Shown here: positions 1-12,111 of the stretch, in pieces | How positions within the stretch are numbered: the first letter of the stretch is position 1 | Layout: each line of letters begins with the position of its first letter | NCBI GenBank assembly: GCA_037783415.1 | Contig: JAZGTN010000179.1 | Location: 784,001 to 848,000, forward strand | Direction of reading: 5' to 3' | DNA: 64,000 nucleotides | DNA from: Leptasterias polaris | Lineage: Eukaryota; Echinodermata; Asteroidea; Forcipulatida; Asteriidae | Notes under the pieces: model-generated | What the model was told of the DNA's origin: nothing | Database searches by the model: none | Seen by the model: only the letters and a program-made list of their open reading frames with translations | Position numbers and translations under genes: made by a program

Positions 1-262
1 TGGCTACATACTGCTAATTACTTCCATTGTTTCTGACTTTTAGTATGTTGATAATGAAAGCATGTGAGGTGCACACTTTCTCTACAATTGTACTTGCATC
101 GACTTTTTACCTTTTAAAGTTTGTTTTAACAAGAAGTAGGTTCTTTGGAACTGATTTTGTATCTTCATTTTATTAAACACTTCAAACAATATTTTAACGC
201 TGGTGCAAATGTAGAGGTAGTGTTTCATTGTTTAATTTGTTTTTCTGCCTGCAGACCTCAAA
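1..262. other. AT-rich non-coding DNA, probable intron
   Basis: No coding signal was seen. The stretch ends in a pyrimidine-rich run and CTGCAG, a good splice acceptor on the plus strand just before the possible exon at 255. Confidence 0.4.
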
Positions 263-469
263 ATGGGTAATTATGTCGCAGAGCCGTGGTGGAACCCCAA
301 GCTAGACACATCGGACAGCCCAGAGTTTAATTACTGCAGTGAAACCGATGTTTGGAAAAGAAAACCTAGAACATGGTCAAGTGGGTGTACACTGTACAGA
401 TTAAATCAATGTTATGCTTGCACTCTAGCTCTACCCCCCAAAATGGTTGTGGAGTTTAGGACGGTGTGA
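255..469 (+). CDS. Possible terminal exon of an unidentified gene
   Basis: An open frame of about 70 codons follows a convincing acceptor (TTTTTCTGCCTGCAG ending at 254) and stops at 467-469. The first part, with residues such as AEPWWNPKLD and SPEFNYCSETDVW, is rich in Trp, Pro and Cys and reads like protein. The last 25 residues look less so, so a donor near 380 is an alternative. I do not recognise a family. If real, the gene enters from the left of the window on the plus strand, opposite to every recognised host gene here. It could also be a chance open frame. Confidence 0.3.
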
Positions 470-2406
470 TTGTACCATAGAGATAGGACATGGAGAATGA
501 CGAGCTAAGTTTTCATCTTTGAGGCTGTGCATGCTCTCTAGGCCTCTATGTAAGCAGTGGACATAGAGGGACAGACCTACTTCGTTTGGCACCTTAGGCT
601 CCAAAACAGACCCAAACAATATTCAAAAGGTTGTTCAGGAGTTGAGTAGAACGGTTCCTAAACGAAACCATCAAATTTTGTCGTTTTATAGTTTTAAAAA
701 AAAGAACTAAAATCACATAACTTATGACAACAAGACAAATTCAAATCTTGACAATATCTTTAAAAATAAGCTATAAATATTTTATTTTCAATATTTGAAT
801 ATAATTACTGCAAAGGCTTTTAATAGTCATTAAGAATCAGTGGACTGTCAACTGAGAGACTGTAGAGGTAAGATATATAATTGACATTAATACTCTGCAT
901 TTGATTCCTTAAGAAATCATTTGATAATTTTCCTGTAACAAAAAAATCTTTATAAGTCATCGCCACTCGAGCTTCCCAGATTGATAAATACTGTCTCATG
1001 AGAATCTGATTTTGTCTCCAAACTACCCCCTGTCAATTTCATGCCTGATTTAGGTATTCTCCTGGCTCCTCGATTAAGATATACTTCTGTCTCCCACTTT
1101 AAGTAGAATGAAACACTCTTATAGCTTCCAAACTATCCACATTGAAGTACACTCATATCTTGTACAAGTATCCCAATTGAGATTTACATTTGACCCTTAT
1201 TTGAACCTTAATTCCTCCCCAATGAGGTAATGAATGGATGCCAATTTGAAAACCGCTCTGTGACAATTACACCTTCTGTAGTAGCCTTTTCAGAGGCGAA
1301 ACCAGAGGGGGCAGGGGTGTGGGAGACACCCCTGCTCAGAATCCGCTTTCCCCCATTCCCCAATATCGGAAAAAATGCATAAATGCATGGTTTGAAATAG
1401 CCCCCCTCCCCAATATTGTCTTTGTGCCCATTATCCCCCCCCCATTAAAATTGTCTTGTCATGCCACTGGTTGTGTACCTTTTACAAAAGTACTTTCCAG
1501 CCTTAATACCAACATTTCTTTGTCTTAGCCACTATGGGTAACCATGCCATATTACACAAGGGCAAACCTTACCAGTTAACAACAAAATTTGATATATAAC
1601 TAGGTAGCAATAGTATGGTTTCCAAACAAACTTTGGACTCGTGCCATATTTTACGGAGACAGAAACCCCCCCCCCCCCCCACACCCAATCTTTCACTTTG
1701 TAATTTATATTCAAATTTCATGACAATATGCTGGAATACTTGTTCGCCAATTTGACTAGTCTAGGTGAAATGGAAATTTGTCATTTATATTAAAAACTAC
1801 CGATATGAATGTTCTTCTTCCTAATCACTGAGCAATGAACAGATTTTGTTTGCCACAGTGCCTAAAAATACCTTGGTGTCATAACATGTTCTAACCAGCC
1901 CTGCAATTCCCAGTGGACAATTCACAAAGTGGGACCTTCAAGATGTTTTTTGAAACAAAGATTCTGAGAACACGTCCTATTGTGCAATGAAATGATTGGC
2001 CTTTATTACCTGAAGTAGCTGTAATGAGTTCTTCAAATCATCAATTGCACCCAATCCTGTTCGTAAATGTGATGTAATTCCACTGTAAGCCACGCCCACT
2101 TCACACAAACTGGCTCTACTGATTACCAGAAGCCCATAGGAGTTGCATTGAGCTAGTCTTTCTCTGATGCTTTTAAGCAAGAAAATAATTATACTTGGCA
2201 TATACATACTTTAGAATTACATACATGTACAACCCAGTGGTTACGCCAGCTTTGGAGCTAGAAATATGAGCAACAACTTTGGATATGCAGCAATTTCTTA
2301 GGGGTTTGACGCGATTGACATACCAACAGGATACAGGCAAGCATATGGCTTTTGGCTGCAATATTATGAGTCCCACAACTGTGTCAAAGGTCAAGACTGG
2401 TCACCA
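470..2406. other. Non-coding, AT-rich; no gene seen
   Basis: Only short chance frames occur. There is a C homopolymer at about 1667-1680 and a pyrimidine-rich stretch near 1310-1450. No transposon ends could be delimited. Confidence 0.5.
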
Positions 2407-2661
2407 GGGCCCAATTTCATGGCTCTGCTTACCGCCGAATTCTGCACTTGCGATCACCGTTCTCCGCTTACTGTGCAAGCGCCAAATTTCTGCGCTAGCT
2501 GTGTAAGCGAAAAAAAACCTAGTAACATGAAGTACGCATGCGCACAAGCAAACATTTCCTGCTATAAACCCGTGAAATAGGCTTGAGTTAAGTGAGGAAT
2601 TCCCTGCTTCAGTAAGAGCCGATTCTTTGCTTACGGTAAGCAGAGCCATGAAATTGGGCCC
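2407..2661. mobile_element. MITE with ~28-bp terminal inverted repeats
   Basis: The left end reads GGGCCCAATTTCATGGCTCT and continues GCTTACCG. The right end at 2634-2661 is its near-perfect reverse complement. It is about 255 bp long and has no coding capacity. Related ends (a variant of GGGCCAATTTCATAAAGCTG plus GCTTAAGC-type subterminal motifs) recur at 2819-3981, 18755-18800, 35680-35790 and 37546-37850, so this is a dispersed family. No target duplication was obvious. Confidence 0.75.
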
Positions 2662-2818
2662 GGATCATTGCAATGGGACAGCACCTTAGCCACTAGTTTC
2701 ATACTTCGAGAAAGAATGCTTACCACTTTCCCCAGACCAAATTGAATCTGATACTAAGCCATTTGGCAATACGGGGCACACAGGGCCATATGTGCAAACA
2801 CAGAACCAACAAATACAG

Positions 2819-3981
2819 AGCCCAGTTTCATAAAACTTTTGAAGCAGAAACAAAACTTTGCTTTAATAACAACCTAATTTGCTAAGCAAATATAAACGAG
2901 GTACTAGTTACAAACATTGGATCACACCAATTGCATGGTAACCCATTTGTGCTAAGCAAATGAATGCAACTAACACAACTTCATGAAATTTTAAGCTGCT
3001 TAAGCACAAAAAGTAGCTAAACACAAACATAATGTGTTTACCGGAATAAAGTTAATATGTCCACATGTGGCTGGTATCCTACTCAATTGCGCTAAGCATA
3101 ATTTGTTAAGCAATATTTTCTGCTTCAGCAGCTCTATGGGTGACCACTGCAGTTTGGCAGATACATTAGTTAAAGCTCAGGGGAAAAACAACACGGTATC
3201 CTCTTGACTGATTCTATGCTAAAGACTCAACAAACTTTGTAAAAACAATACACACTACAGGCAGTCAGTGTCTGTATCAACTACTCAATTAAATCTACTG
3301 GCTGTAAAACAGTCTTGTACTTCTCCGGAAGTTGCCTCCATGTTCAGTATCAGTTTTTTGTAACAAAGTAAAGGCAAAAATCCACACATGCAACGCTGTA
3401 TCTAATTATTCATAAGGACTGCATGCCAATTGTTTTTCCACAATACAATGTTGTTATTTTATCAATGTTCAAACCAAAGAAGAGAGTTAACCATGTAGTT
3501 TTTTAACGTATCGCCATAAGAGAGCAAATTCTAAATCTATGCAAAGAAAAAACCTGAAAACCTTGGTTCAATACACCGATCCATTAAGCCACGCCCATTT
3601 CTCATTGACCAATCACAACTGCGAAATCTGATCACCATTTGAGCCGTTTGGTGATCTTTGCACTAATGGTGATCGGGTTTCGCGGCTGTGATTGGTCAAC
3701 TCGTAAGGAGGCGGGGCTTAATGGATCGATCTATTGCATAAAGTCTGTTTAGCTGATGTGTTTTTTACTTACCAGAGTATTCATAACTACTGCCCAAAAG
3801 AAAAAAGCAAAAGGCAGGCTAAATTGCAAGACTTTCTTGTTAGCAGATGACTGCGCAACAATGCAAACCATTGTGAACGTCTTTTGGATCATTTACGAAA
3901 TATACTTTTGCCTGTGCAAATTTTTTTCTGCTTAAGTTAAGCGCAATTACTGGTAAACAGCTTTATGAAATTGGCCCGTTG
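2819..3981. repeat. Composite of GCTTAAGC-rich MITE family copies
   Basis: The segment opens with CCCAGTTTCATAAAAC and closes with AGCTTTATGAAATTGGCCC, roughly inverted ends of the family seen at 2407. The inside has many TGCTAAGCA and GCTTAAGC motifs. A different palindromic element (3569-3736) is nested in it. Whether this is one long element or several adjacent copies is unresolved. Confidence 0.5.
3569..3736. mobile_element. Palindromic MITE, ~168 bp
   Basis: Two arms of about 70 bp are imperfect inverted copies. The left arm has CGATCCATTAAGCC, TTGACCAATCACA and GATCACCAT; the right arm has the reverse complements in reverse order. The centre is only about 20 bp, so the strand would fold into one long hairpin. 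No coding content. No clear target duplication. Confidence 0.7.
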
Positions 3982-5924
3982 AGTTTTGGGTTTTTATGTA
4001 ACAAAGTTTGAAGAAAATGATTTGTACACGTATGTTATCAAAGACTAGGATTAGCTAGAGCGCACATTGTACAATGTCTGTTCATCTTTTAAAACCTTTG
4101 AATAAAAATGTTGGACTTACCCCTGATGATTTTTTCAATTTGTTGATCTTTTTTCAACTTTTAATAAAAAAAAAAAAAAAGCTTACATCTTGGGTCAAGT
4201 TAAATGAAAACGCATCAGTAGAGCCTACTGCATCATTTTAAAGCCTAAAATCGCAACTGGAAAATTTACCCAAATTTGATAAAAATGCTGGACTTACCGC
4301 TTATGATTTTCTCAATTTGTTGCCTATTTTTTACCTATCAATCTTTCTCAAAATAATTGCAAATTTAACCACGATAGTATTCAGCGGGGTCTTAGAGGAA
4401 TAGCAGCTCCAATTTCATATTATGTTCATCACAAAAACAGAAAAGTCCTGCTGAGAGAAAACGGGCCACCAGCCAAAATACTGTTGAATGAACAGGGCAG
4501 TGCACCTTGGCACAGCTTCATAAAGCCGTTAAACAGAAAATAGTTTGTCGTAAAATCTAGCAGGGAAGGAAGGGATAGTCTGTCCCCCTGTTTGTGTATT
4601 GGGATTCAGTATTGATACATCCCTATTGCATAGCAGGAACATGCCAACGATCGTGACAATATGGTAAAAAGGTCTTATTTCCGCAATGTCACGGCATAAA
4701 AATAAATAATGATTTTTGTTTTTGGATACTCAAGTCTACAGGCGAGTCCATGAAATGTATGTACAAAAAGAAAAATTTACATTGATTATAATGTCCACTC
4801 ATCAGTCACAATGACACAGACTAAACTGCATTGTAATTTGTGATAACCATTTTTTAACATCAAATTTTTAGTTTCTTCACCAAAACAAAAAACTTAGTAA
4901 TACATATACAATAATATATCTACAGTTTTTACAAACAAAATAAAATCAATCCATTTGTATTCATTACAAAATGCATCTAAATCTTCATTCCCTCTTCCCA
5001 ATTACTCTAAATGCCATGGCAATCAAGCATCTTTACTCCATGGTCTTCCAAACCTCTTGCATTTGTAATAAAGCTTGACGTCGATCCCCTATTAATTTTC
5101 TATTCAAACAAAATTATTTTGCTGAAGTTCCAGTCGAGATTCTCATCACCACATTTCACATACTGAGTTCTGTCAACTTCGAGCTTTCTCCAACCTTGCT
5201 CCGATCCAACACTCCAACCCCATTAAAAACCTTAATTTAAAAGAATCCTCAAAACAAAGACCCTCCAAACAACAACAACAACAAACAATGCACATCAATA
5301 AATAAATGCAGATTACATTCATAAATATATGGTAATGTAGCCTTTACGGTCATAAACATTCATCATCTGGACATTCAGACAGCAATCACAGGGGCAAACG
5401 GTATATACAAAAGCCTGTTCAACGCAACAAATAACCCACGTAATGTTAACTGGACACACCACTACTACACTAGTGCTAAGTTTGACACAACATAATATAT
5501 TTCTGTGGTAACTGGACACATCAAATGATTAAATACTTTATACTGAAGTGTAGATGGCTCTAAACTGAAAGCAACATTCGACACTTAGATGTGGATGATG
5601 GGGAAATATAACCAGCTCCGATAAAATGTAAATAAAGTTGCAACAATTTGTTTGCTTGTTTGTGTGTTTTTTGTGGTGGAGGGGGTTGAGTGGGGGGGGG
5701 AACTTTTTTTTTGAAGAGTGAGGCTTTTCCCAAGTTCAGAGAAACTCTGTTCGAATTTGAAAAGTTTTTTTCTGGTGTGAGCATAAGTACTCTCTCTGCT
5801 ATGTTCTCTTAAGCCCCCTATTACTTGGTAAGCTCTTGGCACAGTGCCTACTTGATAATCCAGCCCTGCTTGTATGTTACAATTGCAAGGTTGATAACCT
5901 TCAAGGCACTTATAGCAAACTATT
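3982..5924. other. Non-coding, AT-rich; no gene seen
   Basis: Contains an A-run at about 4166-4181 and a pair of similar short blocks (ATGxTGGACTTACC near 4110 and 4287). G-rich and T-rich runs lie near 5675-5715. The short frames are low in coding character. Confidence 0.5.
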
Positions 5925-5927
5925 CAG

Positions 5928-6090
5928 CAGGCCTGATACTTCATGGAGGCAATTGCCTCCATTGCTCCTGGTCATTGCCTTGGTGCCCTTTAAAATGTTC
6001 ATAGTAGAATTGTAGAATTTCCTCTCAGAGGTGCCCATTACAAAGGAAAAAATGCCAGGGTGCCCTTGAAAAATGGAGCATCAGGCCTGA
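5928..6090. mobile_element. Short non-autonomous element with CAGGCCTGAT ends
   Basis: The left end is CAGGCCTGATACTTC and the right end is GAGCATCAGGCCTG, an inverted pair. The interior repeats the words TTGGTGCCCTT and AGGTGCCC. The same ends and words occur at 45796-46352, and the words recur in the insertion at 33064-34166, so these may be one family. CAGG-type ends are usual for hAT elements, but no 8-bp duplication was confirmed here. Confidence 0.55.
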
Positions 6091-7060
6091 ATACAGGTGC
6101 CTTGTTGCACTCATAATGTTGTCCCTTTTTCGATTAAAAAAAAAAGAATTGGGGAGCTGGGACAGCTTTCCAAGGAAATACAGAACAGTAGCTCAGCTTG
6201 AATTATAGCTGAACGCAGAATGAGAGAAGCTTCAAAATGGTGTCTAATACTCGGGGAGTCTAGTTTAATTTAACACTGAGACCTGACCGAGTCCCGTATC
6301 CATCGTTCATGGATTGAACATTTGACTCAGAAAAAGGTCATTTCGGCTAAAAATGTCTCGCAACTTAATTCTCATTTATGGCAACAGGTCATGGGTGGAA
6401 AATTGACACATCCTGTTAGTCACAAAATGCCTACTACGTTACTGAATATTGATTAAACATGATTCTGAAAATTGTAAGCACTGTATAACAATTTGGAAGG
6501 CTTGTTAGGTTGATATCTTACTGATGGACTTAAATCTAGAGTACCACACTAACCAAGGCTTGATTTGGTAAAGATCAAGGAGCATTTGAATGATCACTCC
6601 TTAGAAATGGGAAAACAATGTGCCTCTCAATAACTTATCTTTTGGTAGTGAGCGTTAGATATTTTTGGACAATTAGAGATGGTGCTATAAATAACCAGAT
6701 TCAAAATTTCTGGCACAGTTTACATTTTGAGATTAACAATATTTTTTTAAATAGTTTGTTTTTTTCATTTAGTAAAGCGGCCATGATTCACCACAGCATT
6801 CAGATGATGTATTCCAATGTCGTAAATGTCCTTAATTTTGTTTTTCTATAAGAGAACCTACATCCCAATTGTCCCGCCAAATGACCCCGACCCCAAATAC
6901 CTATGAAAACCAATCAAACAATTTCTAGAAGTTTTTAATATAATTGTACCAACCTCTTTTTACACTGTTTGGCTTTTATCATAGCAATCTGCAATAACTT
7001 TGTCTCTCTTTCTAACCAAGAAGACGAAATTAAAGTGTAAAACAAAATGTACTCCCTGAA
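6091..7060. other. Non-coding flank beyond the PLAC exon
   Basis: AT-rich, with no recognisable exon or repeat ends. It lies downstream of the 3' end of the minus-strand matrix-protein gene. Confidence 0.45.
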
Positions 7061-7092
7061 AGAAGAAGAAGAAGAAGAAGAAGAAGAAGAAA
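7061..7092. repeat. GAA trinucleotide microsatellite
   Basis: About ten GAA units in a row. On the minus strand this is a CTT tract just past the candidate polyadenylation signal of the matrix-protein gene. Confidence 0.9.
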
Positions 7093-7102
7093 CACCTGTG
7101 TG

Positions 7103-7108
7103 TTTATT
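7103..7108 (-). terminator. Candidate polyadenylation signal AATAAA
   Basis: The plus strand reads TTTATT, so the minus strand has AATAAA 47 nt after the TGA at 7157-7155. It is followed downstream by a CTT-rich tract. The position suits a very short 3' UTR; a later signal cannot be excluded. Confidence 0.4.
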
Positions 7109-7154
7109 TGACAGTTTTGGACATCAACTTGTACTGATAGGTAGAGTTTTTGTA

Positions 7155-7270
7155 TCATCTGGCGTGACTGAAACATGAGTAACAGCAGTTGTTTCTGTAG
7201 TACATGTAGGTACAGAGTCGTGCTTTGGCGACTTTCTCGCAGTACGGGAACTTGTCTCGACAGTCGCTCC
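7155..7270 (-). CDS. Last exon of ADAMTS-like/papilin-type protein: PLAC domain
   Basis: This exon encodes the PLAC (protease and lacunin) domain and the stop. After an acceptor (CCTCATCAG, exon from 7270) it completes a Gly codon split with the exon at 9035. It then reads SDCRDKFPYCEKV, ARLC, MYYRNNCCYSC and a short FSHAR tail before TGA. Six cysteines in the C-x6-C...C...CC-x2-C pattern are the PLAC signature. PLAC ends secreted ADAMTS, ADAMTS-like and papilin proteins of the extracellular matrix. The KARLC...YYRxxCC wording reminds me more of papilin and ADAMTSL4/THSD4 than of the proteases, but without the N-terminal exons the subfamily is open. Confidence 0.9.
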
Positions 7271-7435
7271 CTGATGAGGACAAAGAAACAGGAGAGAGAG
7301 CCAAGAATGGGTGGTTAGTAATCACGACACAATGGGAGTTAAAGCACACTGACAACATTGTCAAATGTTGGACAAAATTTGTCAAACTTTTGTCAAAGAC
7401 CTTCCCCGGATATCACAAAACTTTATGTACCTGCT

Positions 7436-7803
7436 TAGAGGCAGGGTACACTTTTGGTAATTGTCAAAGACCAGTATCCTCACTTGGTGAATACCAACAT
7501 ATGCATAAAATGAGAAACCTGTGAAAATTTGGGCATTGAAAATGCTAGAAAATAATGAAAGAAAAAACAGTTGAATTGTGTGCTTTTATATGCCTGAGAA
7601 AGGGCCTCATGCCTGAAGCCTTTCTCAGATTCAAATTTGTGGGTGAAAATTTTCCCCTTTTCTCTAAGACTACAATTACTTCAAAGGCGGTCGTTTCTAA
7701 CAATGCTTAATAATATCAACAACTCTCCAGTGCTCTTTACCAAGTAAGTTTTTATGGTAATTAATTTTTGAAGTAATTACCAAAAGTATACCATATGCCT
7801 TAT
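7436..7803 (+). mobile_element. Dispersed MITE (TTTGGTAATTGTC family), copy 1
   Basis: The left end GGGTACACTTTTGGTAATTG and the right end around TAATTACCAAAAGTATACC form inverted repeats about 365 bp apart. Internal blocks (AAAGACCAGTATCCTCACTTG, CATATGCATAAAAT, GAAAGAAAAAAC, GCCTGAAGCC) are shared with 23287-23640. The right half is shared with 17450-17765. It lies in the intron between the PLAC exon and the last TSP1 exon. Confidence 0.75.
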
Positions 7804-7914
7804 GTCCACTTGTGCAACATTTATTGCGTGGGTTGTTCACCACTAACGCAAGAAATCTTGCACAAGTGGACTTACGTAGTTGCCCAACGTATATGAAATT
7901 TGCTGCAGTATCCA

Positions 7915-8225
7915 CACTTTACGTGACCCAACATATACATGAAACAAACCTGTAAAAAGTTTAAGCTCAATAGGTCATCGGAGTCATGTGAAAATAGTTT
8001 AAATACACCCTGGTAAGTTTTGACTTTGTTAAAACATCGGGTTCTGGACTTGTGACATCAAAATCAACTTGTTTTTTCATTTCTCAAAAACTATAGCATT
8101 TCAAGCAAACATTTTTCAAGGCTAGTTTTCCACCATGCCCATCTTCATACCATGTAAGTTATGTACAAATCTGTGTGCCTTTATATTTTCAATCTTACCA
8201 ATGTTGTACACACCCTTTAAGCAAG
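7915..8225. repeat. Dispersed repeat related to the TTTGGTAATTGTC family
   Basis: Blocks GTGACCCAACATATAC, AACAAACCTG, TATAGCATTTC and CCATGTAAGT match in order with 15430-15720. The shared length is about 290 bp. Clean ends were not found. Confidence 0.65.
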
Positions 8226-8458
8226 TGACACTACAACCAGATCTCTTTTTATTTTATTTTAAACTTTTTTTGTGTGAAACTGTCCAGAGCAATTTGGAGT
8301 ATTAATGTTTTCTAATTTCGGACATGTGTAAAGCATTTCCACGCAGGTGCGTCACCTACTTCTGGTTGAAGGGGTCAAAAAGGACATGAGAGTAGACTGA
8401 AAGTTAATCTATCCCTTCCAGAAAGGTACAACTAATGTAAATGGTTCAACATTTGGTG

Positions 8459-8692
8459 CTGGATATGTAGCGTGGTGTAATCACCCCCACCTGTTGTGTC
8501 TTCATTGTGTTCCGGGAATCTCAGGAATTCTTTAGAGGAATTTTCGAGGGAGGGGTGTACTTCTGTACAAGGGGGAGGAAGAGTGTGTCTTCCTCCATGG
8601 TTAGAGTAAGAGAGCATGTTTTGGGGTGGGTTTTTTTTTGGGGGGGGGAAGGGGATATCTCTCTGCCACATATCGGCCGGGTATAATGGTTC
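8459..8692 (-). mobile_element. MITE related to the insertion in the last satellite unit
   Basis: The sequence has TGTGTCTTCATTGTGTTC, GGAATCTCAGGAATTC, TTCTGTACAAG and an end at CTCTGCCACATATCGG. These match, in order and reversed, the 185-bp insertion at 63024-63208. This copy is more diverged at its ends and has gained G and T runs near 8632-8650. No coding. Confidence 0.75.
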
Positions 8693-9034
8693 TAATCCTA
8701 TAACCACAGCTTGATGTGCACAGCTGATGAATTTGTATGGCAATTTTAGCTCCGTACAATCCCCAAGCTGTTGGAGATGGCATCAATCAGAGAGAGAGTA
8801 TACCACCACCTTGCATTTTCACAGCTTAATTGTGTGTTCAACAATTCAGTTATGTGTAGGCCGATATTTGATAACCTTTCAAGTGAATCTCCAAACTGCG
8901 TAGAAATAGAGGTACAACAATCTCTGCAAGCTTCTATGACACACCTCCACACCTTCCTCACCAATTAAAAAAACCCAGCAAATTGTAACTTCAGGAGGCA
9001 ATCTCCAGTATGGCCGTTGAGCATCTACACTTAC

Positions 9035-9182
9035 CTGGTATATTAGTGGTGCATTGTTGTATGTTACATGATTGTGTGGCGGATGGTCTGAGCGACTCGT
9101 CGCAGTGGGTACTCGGATTCATGTTGTTGTCCAGACACTTGACCTCTCGTTTCCTCTGCCCACCTCCACATGTTCTTGAACA
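9035..9182 (-). CDS. TSP1-domain exon (fourth seen) of the matrix protein
   Basis: After a TTGCAG acceptor the exon opens with CSRTCGGGQRKREVKC, the classical first half of a thrombospondin type-1 repeat, and ends with ATQSCNIQQC. The donor is GTAAGT at 9034. All six cysteines expected for a group-1 repeat are present, and the Trp residues would come from the exon before. It is 148 bp, starts in phase 0 and ends in phase 1, which joins in frame to the PLAC exon at 7270. The spacing and order (TSP1 then PLAC) are those of ADAMTS-superfamily C-termini. TSP1 repeats of this type are often O-fucosylated at C-S/T-x-x-C-G; here the motif is C-S-R-T-C-G. Confidence 0.93.
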
Positions 9183-9304
9183 CTGCAACAGGACGTTTAA
9201 AAAAAAGGGCATTGTGATCAAATCTGGCGTATGAGGTCATCATTTCCACAACTAGCCCCTTCCTTCCATCCCTGCCCCATTTGTCTCCTTCTTCATTGTT
9301 TTAT

Positions 9305-9585
9305 TTCATTTCATTTCATTTTATTTTATTTATTCTGGTTGTGAAGGCAAGGACTCTCAGAAAAGCGAACTTACTGTACTGGCCAAGATCCCAATGAGAG
9401 AAGACAAGGAAGGAAATTTCAGTTTTAGATGTGGGACTAAAACCCCAGAATTCCAGGGAAAACCCACGCAATCAGGTAGGGATTTGAAAACCCAATCCTT
9501 GTAGTGCCCTCAGCATGTTTCGAACTGGGGTCCTAGAGGTGGAAGGTGAAGAAAGATACCACTACACCAACCTGACCACCCTTGT
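9305..9585 (-). mobile_element. tRNA-derived SINE, full-length-looking
   Basis: Read on the minus strand, it starts with a Pol III A box (TTGGTGTAGTGGT) near 9575 and a B box (AGTTCGAAACATG) near 9520. It has a body with GATTGCGTGGGTTTTCCCTG and ends in an A-rich tail of AAATAA and GAAAT units at 9300-9335. The layout (tRNA-like head, body, simple tail) is that of a SINE. It sits in an intron of the TSP1/PLAC gene. Confidence 0.75.
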
Positions 9586-10202
9586 TCATCCCTTGCTTTT
9601 TCAATATACTCTCTTTTCATTTCTTCTCACCTTACTGCTGCACACTAGTATATATACATGTGTACCTGTTTGTGTATGTTGTGTTGTCATTTAACTTTTG
9701 AGAAAGACTGTTCTTCTAAAGTCAAAATGTCAGGCCATTAATTTTTTTTTGCATTTCCCCAATAATTATAAAACTTACGAGAAGATACATGTCTTATAAT
9801 AGGGTGACTGATACTAGAAACATAATGGGGCTTTCAAATTCTCACAGCAGACCTGTGATCTGTAAGTTTGTATCTGATATCAAGTTTTTTTCAAAGATCT
9901 CACTTGGCCCTCACTATTGCTTGCGTCACATCTGAGCATCAGATAGAGAGAGGCAGAGTCCATACAGGACCTCTGACTTTCTCCATTTATGATACGCTGA
10001 GTCCGGATTGATGGCTTTGACAGTGGCTACGGCTGAAAATACAATTTCTTCAATGTTGTCGCTGCAGCAGTCACCTGCTTGCCATAACCGCCAATCCCCT
10101 ACAAGCCCTGAAAGCAGATTTCATTTTGTCAGCCACCCTCCCCTTGTCAGCCACCCTCCCCTAAAAAAACAATATCTTTTCAATGTTACATTCTCCATTT
10201 AC

Positions 10203-10379
10203 CTGAGTCCAATCCGAGTTGAACCACATGGACACACATTCCTTGAGTTTACAGGGCTGTGTGTCAGTAGGCTTCGGCTTCGTGATACACTGCTCTTCGT
10301 TGACGACGACGTGAGGCTCATCCGCACCGGCGCAGAGCACCATACGAGTCTGGCTGCCGTCACCACACTCTACAGAACA
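10203..10379 (-). CDS. TSP1-domain exon (third seen)
   Basis: The exon has 59 codons, phase 0 at both ends, acceptor CCCTGTCAG and donor GTAAAT. It starts CSVECGDGSQTRMVLC and continues to TDTQPCKLKEC. It then supplies the Trp-rich start of the next repeat (SMWFNSDWTQ) before the splice site. The C-S-V-E-C-G motif allows O-fucosylation of the Ser. Boundaries in the middle of the repeat, between the Trp ladder and the CSxxCG motif, are the same in all four TSP1 exons, as is usual in ADAMTS-family genes. Confidence 0.93.
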
Positions 10380-10739
10380 CTGACAGGGATAGAGAGAGGG
10401 GACAAGGGAACACTGTAAGCTGGTCTTGTGTATAACTGATATTGATCTTTTAGGCCCATTGGACTCTCCATAGCTTACTACACGACAGCGCCATGGAGAC
10501 TGGCGTCCTACCAGGGCTTGAGGATAATTTCATTTTCCCACATGCTCATGCAGGCATGATATTTGGTCTTTGGAAAAAAGTAGGAACATCAAGTACAATT
10601 GTACAAGGGCAATACCGTAGCTATGTATGTGAATTACACATATGAATTACACTTGGTGTCAGCTTTATTCAATAATATACTTTTCAGGCTATCTAATCAC
10701 ATTATTTTCAAATTTTTCTGAAGGCAAACACAATCGGAA

Positions 10740-10895
10740 ATCGAAGAATGTCATGCCTAGCCTGCTCGTGGAATACAAAAATGTTTTTAGCTCGTCTGCA
10801 TCCCATATGCAACTCATCCTTCAGCCTTGTTGCATATGGTATGCAGAAGCGCTACATTTTTCCATGTTCCACTTGCCAGGCATGAGAATATGCGA
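10740..10895. repeat. Short dispersed repeat, copy 1
   Basis: The blocks GCTCGTGGAATACA, CTCGTCTGCATCCCA, GCCTTGTTGCATATGGTA and CCATGTTCCACTTGC correspond to those at 25508-25640. Inner GCATATG inverted words are present. The class is unknown. Confidence 0.5.
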
Positions 10896-12111
10896 TGATA
10901 AAAAAAACGGAAAAATTTTTACGCTAAAAATTGCATGTCCGGATTTTGGGCAAAGTCCAAATTTTTGCGTGTCCGGAATTTGGGCAAGTTTACCCAGGCG
11001 TCAGCGTCGCACTCAGTGAATCCCTCTGGCGTTTTGGGGACCATTTGTGGGATCGAGGACATGTTAATAGGAGGAAAATACTTATAAACAAGATGAAATC
11101 ATAACAGTGCAAGACGTATATTGTCTTAAAAAGCTCAAAATAAAATGATATTCGGAACTTGCTTCCACGAAAATAAATGATTATGAACGGAGCAGTCATG
11201 CTTTTGTAATGTTACAAAAATTGATTTTTGGGGGGTCTTTTTACCTGTTATAGTGAATAATTGTGTTAAGTGTTGCCCCCCTTTGGCCATTGAAACTTGT
11301 TCTTCAAACACCTTTTCGTATCTCCAAGATCCCAACAGTTTATAAACCATAGCATTTTGGAAAAATAATGTGAGACGTCAGACGTTAACGAATCTCCCCA
11401 CACGTGTGTCGCACACTCATTGTCTATAAGTTTCTTCCAGGTCATAGTTCAATGCGTAAAAATATCTCCAGCCGTAAAACACATTAAACGTATCGAAGAA
11501 ACGGCACTTAAGCCTATGAAGGTTCGTACTGACGACTGGTAAAAAAAGTATAACGATGCGCGCGCATCCAAAACACCGTATGTTGTTGTCAGTAGACTTT
11601 TCAATGTCTCCACGAATGTTCCTTTGCTGCAACAGTAAACATACATGTATTACGGTCAAACCGGACCGTACCATGAATGAAGTGGGGAAAGACTGAAAGA
11701 AGTCTACAGATATCAATTGAACGCGCTGCATGCACATGGAAGAAACAAATCAACGCATATTGGGCCGGCCGCTGCCGGGCGGCAATTTATTACGAACGGA
11801 AGCGTGTAAACTTACAATTTCTCATAAGACCAAGAAGAGGGATTAGCGAGATCCAAATGTATACCCCAACAACTCACCCCCCAAATTTTATATCAAATTC
11901 ACATTGAACTCCAAGACCACAAATTTGAAAGGGAAAAAACCGGAATTCCGGTTTAAACCAGAAGATTCTCATGCCTGCACTTGCGCTTGTGGGATAGCTA
12001 ACAATTTTTGATTCTCACAATGTTTCACAAATATTATGAGTCCAGCTTTGTTTATTTTTCCAATGACTGTTCTCCGGTACTTTCAAACTGTGGCAAACAT
12101 CGTTCTCATAC

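Noticed and set aside
8432..8743. 103-codon minus-strand frame
   Set aside because: It lies across a MITE with G and T runs and has no protein-like motif.
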